A stretch of DNA of 64,000 bases from Chryseobacterium sp. OSA05B (GCF_019970065.1 NZ_JAHXYH010000001.1:1302001-1366000), one strand, 5' to 3'; shown: positions 16,347-25,920, counted from the first letter of the stretch. Program-made: numbers and translations. The notes: generated by a model not told the origin, from the sequence alone.

Positions 16347-17891
16347 TTAATCCTTTCTTAATTTCACGGAATGCTTATCTCCTTTTTTAGTTTCAATCTG
16401 AATGATATAATTTCCTTTTTCCAAATGTTGAACATCTATCCGGTCATTGAATTTTGAAGATCCGGTCTGAGCTATTTTACCTGAAAGATCATAAATTTTG
16501 AAATTAAAAGCATCATTTCCATACTTCCTGTTTTGGATGGTCACCGTATTTCCTGCTGGATTGGGATACAGTGTAAACAGATTAGTCTGATCTTTATCCG
16601 GTACAGAATCCGTCCCTAAATACGTAGAATCTATAAACTTACATAAATATGACTTATCACCGGTGGTTACACTTCCTCCGCTGTAGGCAAGAATAAGTGA
16701 GCCATTATTGGCATTAAATAATTTATTAATATAATCGGCCCTGATTCCTTCAACGGGAGGTGGAAGTGTGGTCATGAATATCTGAAATCCACTGCTTGAA
16801 GCTGTATAATCTATACTTCCATTGGCATTAAATCTTGTCACAAATAACTGTTCATTGATATTGGGTCCGCCGCTGAAGAAATTCGTTACACTTCCTATGG
16901 CCACTATTTTTGAATTTGGAAGCACTGTTATCTGACTCAATCTAAGACGAGGTGCGGCTACAAAGAAATAATTAGAAGTCCTGCCATTATTGGCAAAACT
17001 TGAAATAACAGCTCCATTCGAAATTTGAGTTTTGGATAAAAAGAAAACATCAGATGAAGATGCAGACTGATGCAGACATAAGATGGAATTGTCTGAATAG
17101 TTATACTCAAAACTTTTAATGACTGTTCCCTGAGTATTCGGTATGAATACCATTCCGTTATTTCCAAATGTTGAATCATACGTACCATCCGGTAACCTTC
17201 TTTCTATATAGGATTCGGTAAGATTTGTCAATGTATTCAAGCGGGATCCGGCCATGACCAGTTTACCGTCATTCTGAATATAAAACTTATTCGATGTGAA
17301 AGAAGGTAATGCTAATTTTCCATTGGTTCCGAAACCTGTGTCAATCATTCCGCTGGAATTTACTTTTGTCAGATAGTACCCATTATTAGAGGCGTAAAGG
17401 TAGCTATTGCCATCAGAATCAACAACCATATCGTATACGGAACCATTCTGTCCTACTGACTGCGTTGTAAAACCATTGGTTCCAAAACTGGTATCTAAAG
17501 TGCCGTCCAGATTAATTCTTGTCACAAACAAATCATATAAACTATGGGTAGGTGTAGCATTGACCCTTCCATAAATAAGTATTTTGTTATTGTGTAAAAC
17601 AATTCTTTTGATTAATTCACTTTTATCGGATGCATTAGCCCCCATATTATGGTTTTTCGTGCCAAAAGCAGGATCCGGCATTCCATTTTGTTTTACCTTT
17701 CTAATACTGATGGAACCCGTTGAAGTGGCCGTAATAAATTGCCCATCGGAGAGCATTACAGCATCTGAAGTAGAATAAAAAGTATCATAATTAGAATAGC
17801 CACCTGTTCCAAATGCAGGATCTAAAGCCATATTTTGTGCATTAAAAAAATGCAATAAAATCGAAAATAGTAAGAAATAGATTTTTTTCAT
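16347..17891 (-). CDS. Delta-60-repeat protein with T9SS type A sorting domain
   Basis: The protein has 514 aa with a signal peptide (residues 1-19, LLFSILLHFFNAQ). The mature part has repeated DPAFGTGGY, DTSFGTNGF, DTGFGTNGK and DSTFGNNGM blocks, each starting a beta-propeller blade. This is the delta-60 repeat (TIGR02608). The last 75 residues form a T9SS sorting domain: TLYPNPAGNTVTIQN, IYDLSGKIAQTG, LEKGNYIIQIET. The protein should be exported through the outer membrane and anchored or released. A TATATTTG box (minus strand, 17924-17931) lies just upstream. Confidence 0.92.
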   Translation of the reverse strand: MKKIYFLLFSILLHFFNAQNMALDPAFGTGGYSNYDTFYSTSDAVMLSDGQFITATSTGSISIRKVKQNGMPDPAFGTKNHNMGANASDKSELIKRIVLHNNKILIYGRVNATPTHSLYDLFVTRINLDGTLDTSFGTNGFTTQSVGQNGSVYDMVVDSDGNSYLYASNNGYYLTKVNSSGMIDTGFGTNGKLALPSFTSNKFYIQNDGKLVMAGSRLNTLTNLTESYIERRLPDGTYDSTFGNNGMVFIPNTQGTVIKSFEYNYSDNSILCLHQSASSSDVFFLSKTQISNGAVISSFANNGRTSNYFFVAAPRLRLSQITVLPNSKIVAIGSVTNFFSGGPNINEQLFVTRFNANGSIDYTASSSGFQIFMTTLPPPVEGIRADYINKLFNANNGSLILAYSGGSVTTGDKSYLCKFIDSTYLGTDSVPDKDQTNLFTLYPNPAGNTVTIQNRKYGNDAFNFKIYDLSGKIAQTGSSKFNDRIDVQHLEKGNYIIQIETKKGDKHSVKLRKD

Positions 17892-17923
17892 TGATAGAGT
17901 TCTTTGAATTTCTGAAAAGTCTG

Positions 17924-17931
17924 CAAATATA
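17924..17931 (-). promoter_or_regulatory. -7 box of the delta-60-repeat gene
   Basis: TATATTTG on the minus strand matches TAnnTTTG about 33 bp before the start codon. No clear TTG lies 19-21 bp further upstream, so support is partial. Confidence 0.45.
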
Positions 17932-18080
17932 CAAACCTTTACCTACCTAAACATCAGATCTCTATTTTAATAAAGCTTCATTCCCCTATTATACAGAGAA
18001 ATCCATTCTCTTTCTATGGGCTTTTTGTAAATTAGCTTTTTAATCACAAACTTGCCATACAGCAAAACAATATATTAATC

Positions 18081-18860
18081 ATGGAAAAATACGCACAATC
18101 GTCAGACGGACAGAAAATTCATTATAAAGAAAGCGGACAGGGAAATCCTACTCTCCTATTCGTACACGGATGGCTCGGCAATGCAGAATGGTGGAACAGC
18201 CAGGAGGAATATTTCAAAAATACCTATCGTATTGTACAAATGAGTCTTGCCGGTCACGGCTTATCTGATAAATCGCGAAAAGAATGGTCAAGTGAATTGT
18301 ATGCAGCTGATATCAAGGCAGTAGCTGAAGATATCGGTTCATCCGAAATTATTCTTGTAGGACATTCCATGTCGGGAGCTTATGTTCTGGAGGCTTCTTT
18401 ACAAATCCCTCAGGTTAAAGGTCTTATTCTGATAGACACCATAAAAGATCTTGATGAAGCCTTTACAGATGAACAGGCTGAGCAATATATGTTTGTACAC
18501 TATCGCAATGATTTTAAAAATGCGGTTGAACATATTCTCCCTCAATATCTTTTTGCGGAAAATACCCCTTCTGAGGTAAGAGAAAGACTGCAGAATGAGT
18601 TCCTTCAAAACACATCGGAAGCAGCCATCTATCTCCTCAGACCTTTGTATAAAAAAGATTTCAGGGAAATCGCTTCAAAAGTTCAGGTTCCGGTGAGGGC
18701 CATCAATTCAGATAACTTCCCTACACATCTTGAGAATAACAGAAAGTATCTAAAGGATTATAACTACGTTGAAATCGCCGGAACCGGTCATTATCCGATG
18801 CTGGAAAATCCGGAAAAGTTTAATCAATTGCTTGAACAGATGATCAAAGAACTTATCTGA
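18081..18860 (+). CDS. Alpha/beta hydrolase
   Basis: The protein has 259 aa and is cytoplasmic. FVHGWLGNAEWW (oxyanion-hole HGW) lies near residue 29, the nucleophile elbow GHSMSG near residue 94, and the catalytic His in GTGHYPMLENPEKF near residue 234. It fits the general alpha/beta hydrolase_1 family of esterases and hydrolases. The substrate is unknown. The DUF4272 gene starts 33 bp downstream. Confidence 0.88.
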   Translation: MEKYAQSSDGQKIHYKESGQGNPTLLFVHGWLGNAEWWNSQEEYFKNTYRIVQMSLAGHGLSDKSRKEWSSELYAADIKAVAEDIGSSEIILVGHSMSGAYVLEASLQIPQVKGLILIDTIKDLDEAFTDEQAEQYMFVHYRNDFKNAVEHILPQYLFAENTPSEVRERLQNEFLQNTSEAAIYLLRPLYKKDFREIASKVQVPVRAINSDNFPTHLENNRKYLKDYNYVEIAGTGHYPMLENPEKFNQLLEQMIKELI

Positions 18861-18893
18861 TTTATTCACATCCATCCTTTTATCATACTCAAT

Positions 18894-19553
18894 ATGTTTA
18901 CAAACGAACAAGGTCTTTCGAGAAAAGAAAGAACTGAGGAAATCCTCAAAAGAGAGGGTATTAAAATAAATTTTAACCTTCCCCATATAGAAACAGAAGA
19001 GGAAACCACCCTGAGAACTTCTGAAGAAGTAGCCCGAAGACTGACGGTTCTTGCTGTCACCAATCTTATTGCTTTTGATTCCATCGGGCCGGAAGAGGCC
19101 ATTGATTATCTTAAAGAATATGATCTCTGGGACTTTGTCACTCCGGACGAAAAGGATTTTTTAAATGATTCCACAGAACATAAAAAATCTCAGGAAAGCT
19201 GGAAATGTGAATGTATCTGGGTTTTATTCTGGGCCTTAAAAATAGTTGACACCCTTCCCTTTCCCAATGAATTATGCGATCTGAATGATATTCCGGCAGA
19301 ACATTATCCGGTGGGCGGCGACCTCGATCCTAATGATTTCATCAATGGACCGTATGAAGTTCGTTCAAAATCCGAAATCCTTGATGCGGCTGATTTGTAC
19401 TACAGATACGACTGGGCCTGTGTAGATGCCCGTTTGAATAATCTGGAAATGGAAACCATCCATCCGGGCATTGTGTATGAAAGACATTATGCATTAAACT
19501 GGCTGATCACTTATATGGATCAGGATTGGGATGATGTTTCATGTGATACTTAA
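18894..19553 (+). CDS. DUF4272 domain-containing protein
   Basis: The protein has 219 aa. Family features are RKERTEEILKREGIKINFNL at the start, EVARRLTVLAVTNLIAFD near residue 46, and ESWKCECIWVLFWALKIVD near residue 101, which is the characteristic Trp-rich helix. The domain is of unknown function and spread patchily among bacteria. It may be co-transcribed with the hydrolase upstream. A terminator follows at 19612. Confidence 0.85.
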   Translation: MFTNEQGLSRKERTEEILKREGIKINFNLPHIETEEETTLRTSEEVARRLTVLAVTNLIAFDSIGPEEAIDYLKEYDLWDFVTPDEKDFLNDSTEHKKSQESWKCECIWVLFWALKIVDTLPFPNELCDLNDIPAEHYPVGGDLDPNDFINGPYEVRSKSEILDAADLYYRYDWACVDARLNNLEMETIHPGIVYERHYALNWLITYMDQDWDDVSCDT

Positions 19554-19611
19554 TCTGTGTAAGAAGAACTTCCCTGTCACTATCCTGTTTTTAATACACA
19601 ATTCATTCCCA

Positions 19612-19637
19612 AAATTCCTTTATTCAAAGGAATTTTT
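19612..19637 (+). terminator. Rho-independent terminator
   Basis: A perfect 10-bp stem AAATTCCTTT / AAAGGAATTT (19612-19621, 19626-19635) has a 4-nt loop and a T run. Confidence 0.7.
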
Positions 19638-19658
19638 CCTTGGCTTATTACTTTTGGC

Positions 19659-19689
19659 TTGAGGAGCAATCAATATCTGAATAGTTTTG
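19659..19689 (+). promoter_or_regulatory. Bacteroidetes-type promoter
   Basis: TTG (19659-19661), a 20-bp spacer and TAGTTTTG (19682-19689) match the -33/-7 consensus and lie 22 bp before the ATG at 19712. Confidence 0.65.
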
Positions 19690-19711
19690 TCTTATACAAT
19701 ATAACAACACT

Positions 19712-20461
19712 ATGAATAAAGAATTGATTTTTCTAAGAGCGTTTGCTTTTGCAACAGTAATCGGAATGGTTTTCCTGACGACCTCAGCTTTTAAAACGAA
19801 CGGTAATCAAAAATTCACGGAAATTGATGTCGAAAGAATCAATATCGTAGAAAAAGACGGAACGGTAAAAATGATCATTACCAATGTTGACAGGTTTCCC
19901 AACGGAAACGATAAAATCAATACCCGGCCGACCAATGAAAGCCGGAAAAAACGTTCAGGAATGCTGTTTTTTAATGAAGACGGTATTGAATGTGGTGGAT
20001 TTATCTATGACGGGCAAAAAAAGGAAAACGGGCACAGCTCAGGCTTATCATTAACCTATGATCAATACGACGGAGATCAGGTGATGCAGCTTTTAACCCA
20101 GGATTATACAAAAGGGGGTAAACGGTTTGTATCCAGCAGTCTTGCTTTTAATGACCGTCCTTCAGAAGAATCACAAATTAAAACTTCCGAAATTATGAAG
20201 GAGCTTGAAGACCTCCGAAAAAAAGATCCTAAAGCCATGCAGCAAAAGTATGACGACTATGTAAAAAAGAATCTGATAGGAGGCGCTCCGAGAATTATGC
20301 TGGGGAAATCCAGAGGTGAAAATAACGGCCTCTTTTTATTTGATGACAAAGGAATGCCCAAAGCAATGTTCTATATTGATAAAGAAAATAATGCAAAACT
20401 TGATTTCTATAATGACAAAGGAGAAGTCACCGCATCATTCCCGGATCATAAGACAAAATAA
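19712..20461 (+). CDS. Conserved hypothetical exported or membrane-anchored protein
   Basis: The protein has 249 aa. The hydrophobic N terminus (about residues 8-26) is either a signal peptide or an anchor. The mature part starts and ends with similar strands: FTEIDVERINIVEKDGTVKM near the start, GLFLFDDKGMPKAMFYIDKE and AKLDFYNDKGEVTASF at the end. This suggests short repeated beta units around a charged central helix. The family is not identified. It has its own good promoter and a terminator at 20474. Confidence 0.7.
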   Translation: MNKELIFLRAFAFATVIGMVFLTTSAFKTNGNQKFTEIDVERINIVEKDGTVKMIITNVDRFPNGNDKINTRPTNESRKKRSGMLFFNEDGIECGGFIYDGQKKENGHSSGLSLTYDQYDGDQVMQLLTQDYTKGGKRFVSSSLAFNDRPSEESQIKTSEIMKELEDLRKKDPKAMQQKYDDYVKKNLIGGAPRIMLGKSRGENNGLFLFDDKGMPKAMFYIDKENNAKLDFYNDKGEVTASFPDHKTK

Positions 20462-20473
20462 TTTGAGTCATCA

Positions 20474-20504
20474 ATAGCCCTTTATGTTTTATAGGGCTAT
20501 TTTT
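20474..20504 (+). terminator. Rho-independent terminator
   Basis: The stem is ATAGCCCT / AGGGCTAT (20474-20481, 20493-20500), followed by a T run. Its position supports starting the kinase gene at 20527 rather than 20503. Confidence 0.75.
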
Positions 20505-20526
20505 GTATCATCTGACCAGAATATCT

Positions 20527-21546
20527 ATGAAAAATATTTTGAACGAAATTCGGCAAAACAGGTACTTTCTATTTTTTGTATTTCTGTTTGGCTATGCACA
20601 ATCCATACAGATCAGGCTTCTGGTAAGGAAAACACTTGACTGGTATATCTTTACACCGGAAGCAGCAGTCCTGTCTTTTATAAGTGCCGGAATTCTGTTT
20701 TTTGTGATGCATTTCTTTATGAAACACTGGCAGAAATCAGATACTTTCAGTACAGGTGAAGCATTAAAAATATTCAGTACCTCAATGCTCGTCTATCTAG
20801 CCGTCATGAAGCTATTGGGACTGCTCATTGCACTGGCTTTTGACACTTTTGAAAGAAACTTCAATCAGGAAACACTGATGCTTTCGACCCTGCCAGAAAT
20901 AATGGACACTTTTATCTATGGAAGTTTTTTTCTGGCTTTCTACTATTATCAAAAAAACAAAAAAAAGCAAAAACAGATCGATGAATATAATCAGGCATTC
21001 TCTGAAACAAAGATCAGCCAGCTCAAATCACAGCTTAATCCTCATTTTCTGTTCAATAACCTGAATGTTTTAGACCAGTTAATCAACGAAGATCAATACA
21101 AAGCCTCTGATTTCCTGAATGAATTTGCTGAAATATACCGGTATGTTCTTCAGGTTTCTGATAAAAGTTTAATCTCAATAAATGAAGAAATTTCTTTTGC
21201 AAAAAAATACTTCAACCTCATGCAGCACAAGTATGGCAATGCCTATCTGCTGGAAATTCAAAATCCGGACATCAAGGGCCATATCATACCGCTCACCCTG
21301 CAACTGCTTTTGGAAAATGCCATTCAGCACAATCTCGGAACAGAAAAAAATCCTGTTTTGATCACCATCTCTGCAGACAGCAGTCTTGTTGTATCAAATA
21401 ATACTGTTATCAAAAGAAACACAAAATCCACATCCGGAAGGGCATTGAATAATCTGAGGCAGCAATATGCTCTGTTAGCCAGTAAACAGTTTGAAATCGT
21501 CCATACGGAAAATGAGTTTTCAGTAACTTTACCCATAATCCCATGA
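20527..21546 (+). CDS. LytS-type sensor histidine kinase
   Basis: The protein has 339 aa. About four TM helices lie in residues 10-145. The His_kinase domain (PF06580 type) follows, with the phospho-acceptor in SQLKSQLNPHFLFNN and an ATP-binding N-box in LQLLLENAIQHNLG near residue 260. There is no periplasmic sensor domain, so it probably senses a signal within the membrane. The ATG at 20527 is chosen because the upstream TTG overlaps a terminator. The gene overlaps the LytTR regulator by ATGA, which indicates translational coupling. Confidence 0.92.
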   Translation: MKNILNEIRQNRYFLFFVFLFGYAQSIQIRLLVRKTLDWYIFTPEAAVLSFISAGILFFVMHFFMKHWQKSDTFSTGEALKIFSTSMLVYLAVMKLLGLLIALAFDTFERNFNQETLMLSTLPEIMDTFIYGSFFLAFYYYQKNKKKQKQIDEYNQAFSETKISQLKSQLNPHFLFNNLNVLDQLINEDQYKASDFLNEFAEIYRYVLQVSDKSLISINEEISFAKKYFNLMQHKYGNAYLLEIQNPDIKGHIIPLTLQLLLENAIQHNLGTEKNPVLITISADSSLVVSNNTVIKRNTKSTSGRALNNLRQQYALLASKQFEIVHTENEFSVTLPIIP

Positions 21547-22322
21547 CAAGAGAAATGATCAAAATTCTTATCATTGAAGATGAAATCCCGGCAAGAAAAA
21601 AACTCAGAAGATTTCTGGACGAGGTCAACGAATCCATTTCCGTGGAAGCAGAGGTAGATACGGTACAGGATGCTGTGAATTTTCTAAAAACCAATGTCCC
21701 TATTGACCTCATCCTGTGTGACATTGAACTTTTGGATGGAAATGCATTTGATATTTACCGTGAAGTACAGGTTTTATGCCCCATTATCTTCACAACTGCC
21801 TACGACCAGTTTTGGATGAATGCTTTTGAAAGCAACGGCATAGAATATCTTTTAAAACCTTTTTCATTAGAACGATTCCAGAAGGCCTGGGATAAATTTC
21901 TACTGCTCAGAAATAGTCACCCCACAGATCATTCTCTGCATTTAAAACTAGATCAGATCATTGGAAATGCAGCAGAAAAAAAATATAAAGGAAGGTTTTC
22001 CGTCAATACCACTCAGGGGATTTATTTCTTTGAGACCAAAGACATTCTGTTTTTTGAGGCTGACGAAGGCGTTGTCTTTGCTCTGGATAAAACAGGAAAA
22101 AAACATATGCTGAATGTATCTACCCTAAAGGAAATCGAAATACAGCTTGATCCGGTACAGTTTTTCAGAATCAATCGCAGTGAGCTGGTAAATAAAAAAT
22201 TCATCGAAAGAATCGAACGATATTCTAAAAATTCATTAGCTTTAAAGATAGAGGGATATGACAGACATTTGATAACCAGCCAGAGCAATACCAGCCTCTT
22301 CCGGGAATGGATAGAAAAATAA
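21543..22322 (+). CDS. LytTR-family response regulator
   Basis: The protein has 259 aa. The receiver domain is in residues 1-120: IKILIIEDEIPARKKLRR with the acidic pocket, DLILCDIELLDGNAFDIY with the phosphorylated Asp, TTAYDQFWMNAFESNGIEYL, then the conserved Lys in LLKPF. The LytTR DNA-binding domain is in residues 150-255: TQGIYFFETKDILFFEADEG, FFRINRSELVNKKFIERIE. It is the partner of the LytS kinase whose stop it overlaps by 4 bp. Target genes are not visible. Confidence 0.93.
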   Translation: MTREMIKILIIEDEIPARKKLRRFLDEVNESISVEAEVDTVQDAVNFLKTNVPIDLILCDIELLDGNAFDIYREVQVLCPIIFTTAYDQFWMNAFESNGIEYLLKPFSLERFQKAWDKFLLLRNSHPTDHSLHLKLDQIIGNAAEKKYKGRFSVNTTQGIYFFETKDILFFEADEGVVFALDKTGKKHMLNVSTLKEIEIQLDPVQFFRINRSELVNKKFIERIERYSKNSLALKIEGYDRHLITSQSNTSLFREWIEK

Positions 22323-22346
22323 ATTTTGAAACGAGTAAACAGCCCC

Positions 22347-23105
22347 ATGATGCAACAGGAAATTATTGACCAATTCAGCAGCCTTTCAGAAGGAAAACTC
22401 ACCACACAGGAATGGCTGAGCTGGTTCTCTGATCATCAAGATGATGTGGAAAAAATATGTGGAAGAACTGCTTTTCTTAAAATAAAACCGAAGGAAAGTT
22501 TCAGCGGGGTTAGAAATCTGTACATCGGGCAGCTGGGCGCTTTTGACTGGCTGAAATCTCTGAAAATAAATGTTGATTTTTCCGATCTTTATAAAAAAGG
22601 CTGGGAAAGAGAATTTGATGATTTCTGTAAAGCGGAAAAACAAAAAGAAATACAGCTTCAGAAGGACGTTGAACATAAATTCGGCTATTTAAAAGACTAC
22701 TATCCGAAGTTTTTCGGACAATTAACCAAATCATACAGCAATTCTGATGTCATCGAAGCGGGCATACAGCAGGATTTTATTCCCAATATAGAGAAAGAAC
22801 TTTCTATCAAACTTCCTGATGACCTGATAACATGGTACCGGAATGTATCCGTTTTAAAATTAGAAGGGCTGGAAATTAACTGCAATGAATTATCTGTCGA
22901 AACCATTCAGAAAAAGCAATATCTGGTTCTGGGAGAATTCTGGCTGTATGGAGATGGAGATCAATTGCTATACAGTCTGGAGACTCAGAATATTTACATT
23001 TTTGCTCATGAAAATGCACCTCCGAAAGTGATAAAAATCGCGAGTTCACTGTCTGATTTAATTGAGAAGAAAATAGTCTTTTATTTAAAGGAGTATGAGT
23101 CATAA
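22347..23105 (+). CDS. SMI1/KNR4 (SUKH)-like protein
   Basis: The protein has 252 aa if started at ATG 22347; a TTG at 22326 is also possible. The N-terminal 100 residues are helical. The C-terminal half follows the SUKH fold pattern: FIPNIEKELSIKLPDDLITWYRNVS, GEFWLYGDGDQLLYSLETQN and IYIFAHENAPPKVIKIASSL. SUKH proteins are commonly immunity proteins against polymorphic toxins, but no toxin gene is nearby. It begins 25 bp after the response regulator and could ride on that transcript. Confidence 0.65.
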   Translation: MMQQEIIDQFSSLSEGKLTTQEWLSWFSDHQDDVEKICGRTAFLKIKPKESFSGVRNLYIGQLGAFDWLKSLKINVDFSDLYKKGWEREFDDFCKAEKQKEIQLQKDVEHKFGYLKDYYPKFFGQLTKSYSNSDVIEAGIQQDFIPNIEKELSIKLPDDLITWYRNVSVLKLEGLEINCNELSVETIQKKQYLVLGEFWLYGDGDQLLYSLETQNIYIFAHENAPPKVIKIASSLSDLIEKKIVFYLKEYES

Positions 23106-23192
23106 GAATTAAAACTTTTTATCTTTGGAGAATGTCTTGATGCTTATCAAACGATTGACAATCCAACTCGAAAAATCTGTAAAAGAAAAATA

Positions 23193-23693
23193 ATGACAAC
23201 CTTATCTATGTATAAAATACTTCTTACATTACTCTTAACAATTTTCGTAAACAAAAACCTGTACTCTCAAAATATAAATTTAGAAGAATATGAAGTTTAT
23301 CTTGGAAATACTCTTATTGCTAAGGGGGATTTCATAAAAAACAGCCAGAATTTAAATGATGTTCAATCAAAAACACTTGAATTTAAACCAATAACAGATG
23401 GACTTAAAAAGGCTTACTATTTAAATGGCAAATTATACTCAAGTGGGAAGATTGAAAATCTGAAAGAAAATGGGGTCTGGGAATACTGGCATCCTAATGG
23501 ACAAAAAGCAAGAAAAGGCGAATTTATTAATGGAAAGCCAAACGGAACTCATGAATATTGGTACGAAAATGGAAATATCCGGGGCATAGGAAACTGGAAA
23601 AATGGAGTATATGACGGCAAATGGGAAATGTATAATGAAAAGGGACTCGAAAAGACAGTTCAGGAATATAAGGATGGAAAACAGATTCTTTAA
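23193..23693 (+). CDS. YwqK-type MORN-repeat protein, secreted
   Basis: The protein has 166 aa. The N-terminal signal peptide ends near NLYSQN; ATG 23208 is an alternative start. Three MORN-like YwqK repeats lie in about residues 88-155 (NGVWEYWHPNGQKARKGEF, NGTHEYWYENGNIRGIGNW, DGKWEMYNEKGLEKTVQEY). Databases often label such proteins as antitoxin YwqK, but the exported form here argues for an envelope protein. A terminator follows at 23739. Confidence 0.8.
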   Translation: MTTLSMYKILLTLLLTIFVNKNLYSQNINLEEYEVYLGNTLIAKGDFIKNSQNLNDVQSKTLEFKPITDGLKKAYYLNGKLYSSGKIENLKENGVWEYWHPNGQKARKGEFINGKPNGTHEYWYENGNIRGIGNWKNGVYDGKWEMYNEKGLEKTVQEYKDGKQIL

Positions 23694-23738
23694 ATCAACA
23701 ATTATCAAGTAAAACATATCAGAATTTTATAAATTAAG

Positions 23739-23765
23739 CCATTCTAACTTTGAATGGTTTTTTTT
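23739..23765 (+). terminator. Rho-independent terminator
   Basis: The stem CCATTC / GAATGG (23739-23757) is followed by eight or more T. Confidence 0.7.
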
Positions 23766-23907
23766 AAACTTATAGTAACTATTGATAAATAGCATCAAAA
23801 ATCCCTTCTTCAATTCAAAAAACTTCCCGAAATTTGCGGTCTGTGCGTTAAATATAATCAATGAAATAAAAATTTAAATCAGAACATACAGTAAAACTTA
23901 GTATAAG

Positions 23908-24027
23908 TTTTCTTCGGGGCAGGGTGAAATTCCCTACCGGCGGTTATAGTCCGCGACTCCTTTCTTTCGAAGGGACTGATTTGGTGAAATTCCAAAACCG
24001 ACAGTTAAAGTCTGGATGGGAGAAGAA
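23908..24027 (+). ncRNA. FMN riboswitch (RFN element)
   Basis: All the conserved RFN blocks are present in order: TCTTCGGGGCAGGGTGAAAT, TCCCTACCGGCGG, TAGTCCGCGAC, GACTGATTTGGTGAAATTCC, AACCGACAG, and AGTCTGGATGGGAGAAGA, which closes helix P1. It lies upstream of ribB and should turn off riboflavin synthesis when FMN is abundant. After the aptamer, GAAACGG (24031-24037) can pair with CCGTATTTC (24067-24075), with a bulge, around an inner GTAAG/CTTAC hairpin. This is a candidate expression platform without a clear T run. Confidence 0.95.
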
Positions 24028-24121
24028 AATGAAACGGTCAGTAAGATTCCTTACGGGCTTATTGTGCCGTATTTCATTTCCATGTACCGAAGACTATTTT
24101 AACTTTTAAAAGTAAAATAAC

Positions 24122-24766
24122 ATGGAAAAATTATTAGAACAATTTGGAGCGACCTCCACAGAACGTGTAGAAAATGCACTTCTAAAACTACAACAGGGAA
24201 AAGGAATTCTTTTAGTAGATGATGAAAACCGTGAAAACGAAGGAGACATCATCTTTCCCGCATCCACCATTACAGAACAGGACATGGCACTTCTGATCCG
24301 CGAATGCAGCGGCATCGTGTGTCTTTGTATTTCGGAAGAAAAAAGCAAGCACTTAAATCTGCGTCCGATGGTGGAAACCAACAATTCAAAAAACCAGACT
24401 GCATTCACCATTTCTATCGAAGCCAAAGAAGGCGTTGAATCCGGTGTGTCTGCCAAAGACCGTGTAACAACGATCAGAACAGCTGTGGCAGAAAATGCAC
24501 AGGCCGCTCACATTGCAAGTCCGGGACACGTTTTCCCTTTGATTGCTAAACAGGGCGGTGTTTTCGAAAGACGTGGCCATACCGAAGGCAGTGTAGATCT
24601 TGTAAAAATGGCGAATCTCGGTGACGATGCCGTACTTTGTGAGCTGACCAATGAAGACGGTTCAATGGCAAGGCTACCCGAAATTGTGAATTTTGCCTCT
24701 CTAAAAGATATGAGCGTAGTCACTATCGAAGATATTTACGCCTACCGTAAAATCATGAGCAACTAG
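24122..24766 (+). CDS. ribB: 3,4-dihydroxy-2-butanone 4-phosphate synthase
   Basis: The protein has 214 aa, the length of a stand-alone RibB and not a RibBA fusion. The active-site signature [15 protein letters not shown] lies near residue 38. [54 protein letters not shown] and the C-terminal [16 protein letters not shown] are all family blocks. It converts ribulose 5-phosphate to the four-carbon precursor of riboflavin. It is controlled by the FMN riboswitch upstream and ended by the terminator at 24792. No other rib gene is adjacent. Confidence 0.97.
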   Translation: MEKLLEQFGATSTERVENALLKLQQGKGILLVDDENRENEGDIIFPASTITEQDMALLIRECSGIVCLCISEEKSKHLNLRPMVETNNSKNQTAFTISIEAKEGVESGVSAKDRVTTIRTAVAENAQAAHIASPGHVFPLIAKQGGVFERRGHTEGSVDLVKMANLGDDAVLCELTNEDGSMARLPEIVNFASLKDMSVVTIEDIYAYRKIMSN

Positions 24767-24791
24767 AAAAAAATATATAACGCACAGAATA

Positions 24792-24820
24792 GCCGTCCGA
24801 ACCTACCGGATGGCTTTTTT
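24792..24820 (+). terminator. Rho-independent terminator of ribB
   Basis: The stem GCCGTCCG / CGGATGGC (24792-24799, 24807-24814) with one G-U pair is followed by six T. Confidence 0.8.
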
Positions 24821-24898
24821 GTTTAAATTATTCATTAAAAACTAGTTAACATAAAAATTTAATATCTGTTTTTATTTATCTTAGTAAAAATTTTGACC

Positions 24899-25894
24899 AT
24901 GAAAACATCACTACTCTTTTTGCTGGGTATTTCCGGCGCACTTTCTGCACAAATCACGCTGACCAAAGCGGCCAACGATCCTCTATCAGGTGATACCGCG
25001 AATAATTATACGGTAACAGGAACTGTCAACAATTCCGCTACAGGAGCGAATGTTACCTTTTCAAACGCCAGCCTGATACAGGGAACAGCTTCTCCAACGG
25101 TCTATTCGACACCATCTGCTGCAGAAATTACTACATTTCCGGGCTCTACCATTAAAATGGCCAGCGGTGCAACCACTATTTTTTATAAAGCCTCCGCTAC
25201 CAAACTGGAAATCACCGGAGTAATCAATCCCGAAGCTACACTGAACTTTTCTGTAGACAACGGCACATACATGAATTACCCTACTGTTTTCAATGTAAAT
25301 CAAACCGATAATGCCAGAGGAAATTTTACTTCATCTGTTGCTAACGGTTTTTTCAGCGGAACAATGGGTACTCTGGCTGATGCACACGGAACGCTGATCA
25401 TCGGCAGCAGAACCTATACGAACGTATTGAGAGTGAAATTTACACAGAATTTTAATTTATACTCTCCATTTGATGCCGGTTTAACCAATCCGATAGGAAC
25501 TTTTACCAACACTGCTTATTCTTATTATGACGGCAGCCACCGATATGCATTACTAACGTCTACCAGCGGAAATATTTCAGTTCCTTTGCTGGGAATCAAT
25601 CAATCCACTTCAAGTGCTGTGGCTCTGGGTGAAACATTTTTAGCAACGGCTGACAATGCAAAAAAAGAAAATTTTACCATTTATCCGAATCCGGCACAGG
25701 ATTTCATCGGATTTAAGGGAAATACAGGGAATTATACGACAGCAACGATCTACAGCTTAGATGGTAAACTGATCAAAACATCAGATCTGAAATCCGGAAA
25801 AGTAGAGATCTCTGAACTTCCGACGGCCAATTACTTTATCCAGGTTTCCGGAAAAGATGCTAAAACAGAAACTGTGAAGTTCATCAAAAAATAA
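24899..25894 (+). CDS. Secreted protein with T9SS type A sorting domain
   Basis: The protein has 331 aa from ATG 24899; the frame also has an upstream TTG at 24893. The signal peptide is residues 1-18 (LLFLLGISGALSAQ). The mature region (about 19-250) is Thr/Ser/Ala-rich and beta-stranded with no recognised domain. Residues 255-331 are a T9SS sorting domain: NFTIYPNPAQDFIGFKGN, TIYSLDGKLIKTSDL, LPTANYFIQVSGKDAKTE. It should be delivered to the cell surface. A terminator follows at 25921. Confidence 0.88.
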   Translation: MKTSLLFLLGISGALSAQITLTKAANDPLSGDTANNYTVTGTVNNSATGANVTFSNASLIQGTASPTVYSTPSAAEITTFPGSTIKMASGATTIFYKASATKLEITGVINPEATLNFSVDNGTYMNYPTVFNVNQTDNARGNFTSSVANGFFSGTMGTLADAHGTLIIGSRTYTNVLRVKFTQNFNLYSPFDAGLTNPIGTFTNTAYSYYDGSHRYALLTSTSGNISVPLLGINQSTSSAVALGETFLATADNAKKENFTIYPNPAQDFIGFKGNTGNYTTATIYSLDGKLIKTSDLKSGKVEISELPTANYFIQVSGKDAKTETVKFIKK

Positions 25895-25920
25895 AACTAT
25901 ACAACATTATAAACAATCAA

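Noticed and set aside
23924..24109. 61-codon open frame inside the riboswitch region
   Set aside because: It runs through the conserved FMN aptamer, whose bases are fixed by RNA structure, and its protein resembles nothing.
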